Of a stretch of 64,000 nt of DNA, positions 62,846-64,000 are shown piece by piece. The stretch is taken from assembly GCA_033782935.1 (NCBI GenBank), contig JAWQEG010001306.1, positions 2,976,001-3,040,000 on the forward strand. The letters are read 5' to 3'. The DNA comes from Petrolisthes cinctipes (lineage: Eukaryota > Arthropoda > Malacostraca > Decapoda > Porcellanidae). A program made the position numbers and the translations under genes. The notes under the pieces are model-generated. The model saw nothing but the letters and a program-made list of their open reading frames with translations, had not been told where the DNA came from and ran no database searches. Positions within the stretch are counted from its first letter, which is position 1. Every line of letters begins with the position of its first letter.

Positions 62846-64000
62846 GTGTTAGAGTATTTTCAAAATACAGGCCAAAAACATACTGAAAATCGATCTTTCA
62901 GGTGCCCAAAAGTCGATATGTGCATGCATCTTCTGTACCCGTTTATATCTCTAATTCTGGCCCTAAACACCCGAAAATTCGATATTTTGGGGTCCCAGAA
63001 GCGATCTGTACATGCCTACTCCGTGTTAGAGTATTTTCAAAATTCAGGCCCAAAACATGCTGAAAATCGATATTTTTGGTGCCCAAAGTCAATATGTGCA
63101 TGTATCTTCTGTACCCGTTTATATCTCAAATTCAGGCTCAAAACACCCGAAAATTCAAAATTTTGGGGTCCCAGAAGCAATCTGTACATGCCTACTCAGT
63201 GCTAGAATATTTTCAGAATATAGGCTAAAAACATGCTAAAAATCGATCTTTTAGGTGCCAAAAAGTCGATATCTCAAATTCAGTCCCAAAATACCAGAAA
63301 ATTCGATATTTAGGGGCCCCAGAAGCGATCTGTACATGCCTACTCCGTGTTAGAGTATTTTCAAAATACATGCTCAAAACATACTGAAAATCGATCTTTT
63401 AGGTGCACAAAAGTCGATATGTGCATGCATCTTCAGTTCCCGTTTATATCTCAAATTCAGACTCAAAACACCCGAAAATTCAATATTTTGGGGTCCCAGA
63501 AGCAATCTGTACATGCCTACTTAGTGTTAGAGTATTTTCAAAATACAGGCCCAAAGCATGCTGAAAATCGATATTTTAGATGCCCAAAGTCAATATGTGC
63601 ATGTATCTTCTGTACCCGTTTATATATCAAATTCAGGCTCAAAACACCCGAAAATTCAATATTTTGGGGTCCCAGAAGAAATCTGTACATGCCTACACAG
63701 TGCTAGAATATTTTCAAAATATAGGCTAAAAACATGCTAAAAATCGATATTATAGGTGCCAAAAAATCTATATCTCAAATTCAGTCCCATAACACCCGAA
63801 AATTCGATATTTAGAGGTCCCAGAAGGTATCTGTACATGTCTACTCCGTGTTAGAGTATTTTCAAAATACAGGCCAAAAACATACTGAAAATCGATCTTT
63901 TAGGTGCACAAAAGTCGATATGTGCATCCATCTTCAGTACCCGTTTATATCTCAAATTCAGGCTCAAAACACCCGAAAATTCAATATTTTGGGGTCCCAG
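62846..64000 (+). repeat. Hexamer duplicate of 58268-59269, then a partial A2 at the window edge
   Basis: A1-B1-C2 62846-63346 and A2-B2-C1 63347-63847 repeat 58268-59269 at a constant distance of 4,578 bp. A further A monomer starts at 63848 and is cut at 64000 after 153 bp. Confidence 0.87.

Larger units (their letters stand above)
1..64000. repeat. Satellite DNA array filling the whole window
   Basis: Every part of the window can be divided into head-to-tail copies of a 148-177 bp monomer, about 380 in all, grouped mainly as 501-bp A-B-C trimers. Each monomer begins at a recognisable gtgttagag (A, B) or gtgctagaa (C) and ends near ctgtacatgcctac. All copies have the same orientation and no unrelated sequence interrupts them. 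Position 1 falls at base 30 of an A monomer and position 64000 inside another, so neither array end is present. Monomer length and higher-order organisation fit a centromeric or pericentromeric satellite of a eukaryote; that location is inferred. The family is not recognised. Confidence 0.97.

Noticed and set aside
1..64000. CRISPR array
   Set aside because: Although strongly periodic, the monomers are 148-177 bp with no short identical repeat separated by unique spacers, and there are no cas genes.
1..64000. Ribosomal DNA, tRNA or 5S gene clusters
   Set aside because: No conserved rRNA segments or tRNA cloverleaf boxes were seen, and the monomer is too short and too AT-rich in its tracts for these.
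1..64000. Identity as human alpha satellite or Arabidopsis-type 178-bp satellite
   Set aside because: The lengths are similar but I see no matching sequence. Length alone is not evidence, so the organism is left open.

Overview
The whole 64,000-base window lies inside one uninterrupted tandem satellite array. I see no protein-coding gene, RNA gene, transposon, CRISPR array or unique-sequence spacer. All repeats point the same way, and both window edges cut through a monomer, so the array continues on both sides. Monomer length (about 150-180 bp), regular higher-order structure and nested large duplications are typical of a eukaryotic centromeric or pericentromeric satellite. I do not recognise the monomer as a named family and cannot name the organism. 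Base composition counted in one monomer is about 41% G+C.

Basic organisation. Three monomer classes recur: A (177 bp), B (176 bp) and C (148 bp, lacking 29 bp present in A and B). They form a 501-bp trimer A-B-C. Each class has two subtypes told apart by linked base differences, and in much of the window the trimers alternate as A1-B1-C2 then A2-B2-C1. This gives a six-monomer higher-order repeat of 1,002 bp, or 992 bp where B1 carries a 10-bp deletion. At a deeper level the 177-bp monomer is itself an old dimer: bases 1-89 align with bases 90-177 at about 69% identity (60 of 87 aligned positions by hand).

Layout by region. 1-5039: mixed trimers and tetramers. 5040-10206: tandem duplication of a roughly 2,672-bp block. 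10207-13388: 1,679-bp duplication. 13890-22091: clean hexamer lattice, interrupted at 14882-19116 by a 1,955/2,280-bp duplication that contains C-C doublets. 22092-29420: 3,850-bp duplication. 28939-32636: blocks matching 1-3359 about 27.6-29.6 kb away, in permuted order. 32637-44103: duplicated and rearranged blocks 5.3-7.2 kb apart. 44104-45606: three consecutive A2-B2-C1 trimers. 45607-58267: a near-identical 6,080/6,581-bp duplication, apparently the youngest event. 58268-64000: further diverged partial copies of that block.

Nothing here acts as a set of genes. The many open frames up to 178 codons are read-through of a 177-bp (59-codon) repeat that happens to lack stops in one frame. The biological interest is in array architecture: hidden dimer ancestry, a short dyad symmetry kept by paired base changes, phased A/T tracts, and an unusually readable record of unequal exchange at scales from 10 bp to several kb. 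Coordinates come from reading the unit boundaries; no alignment software was run.
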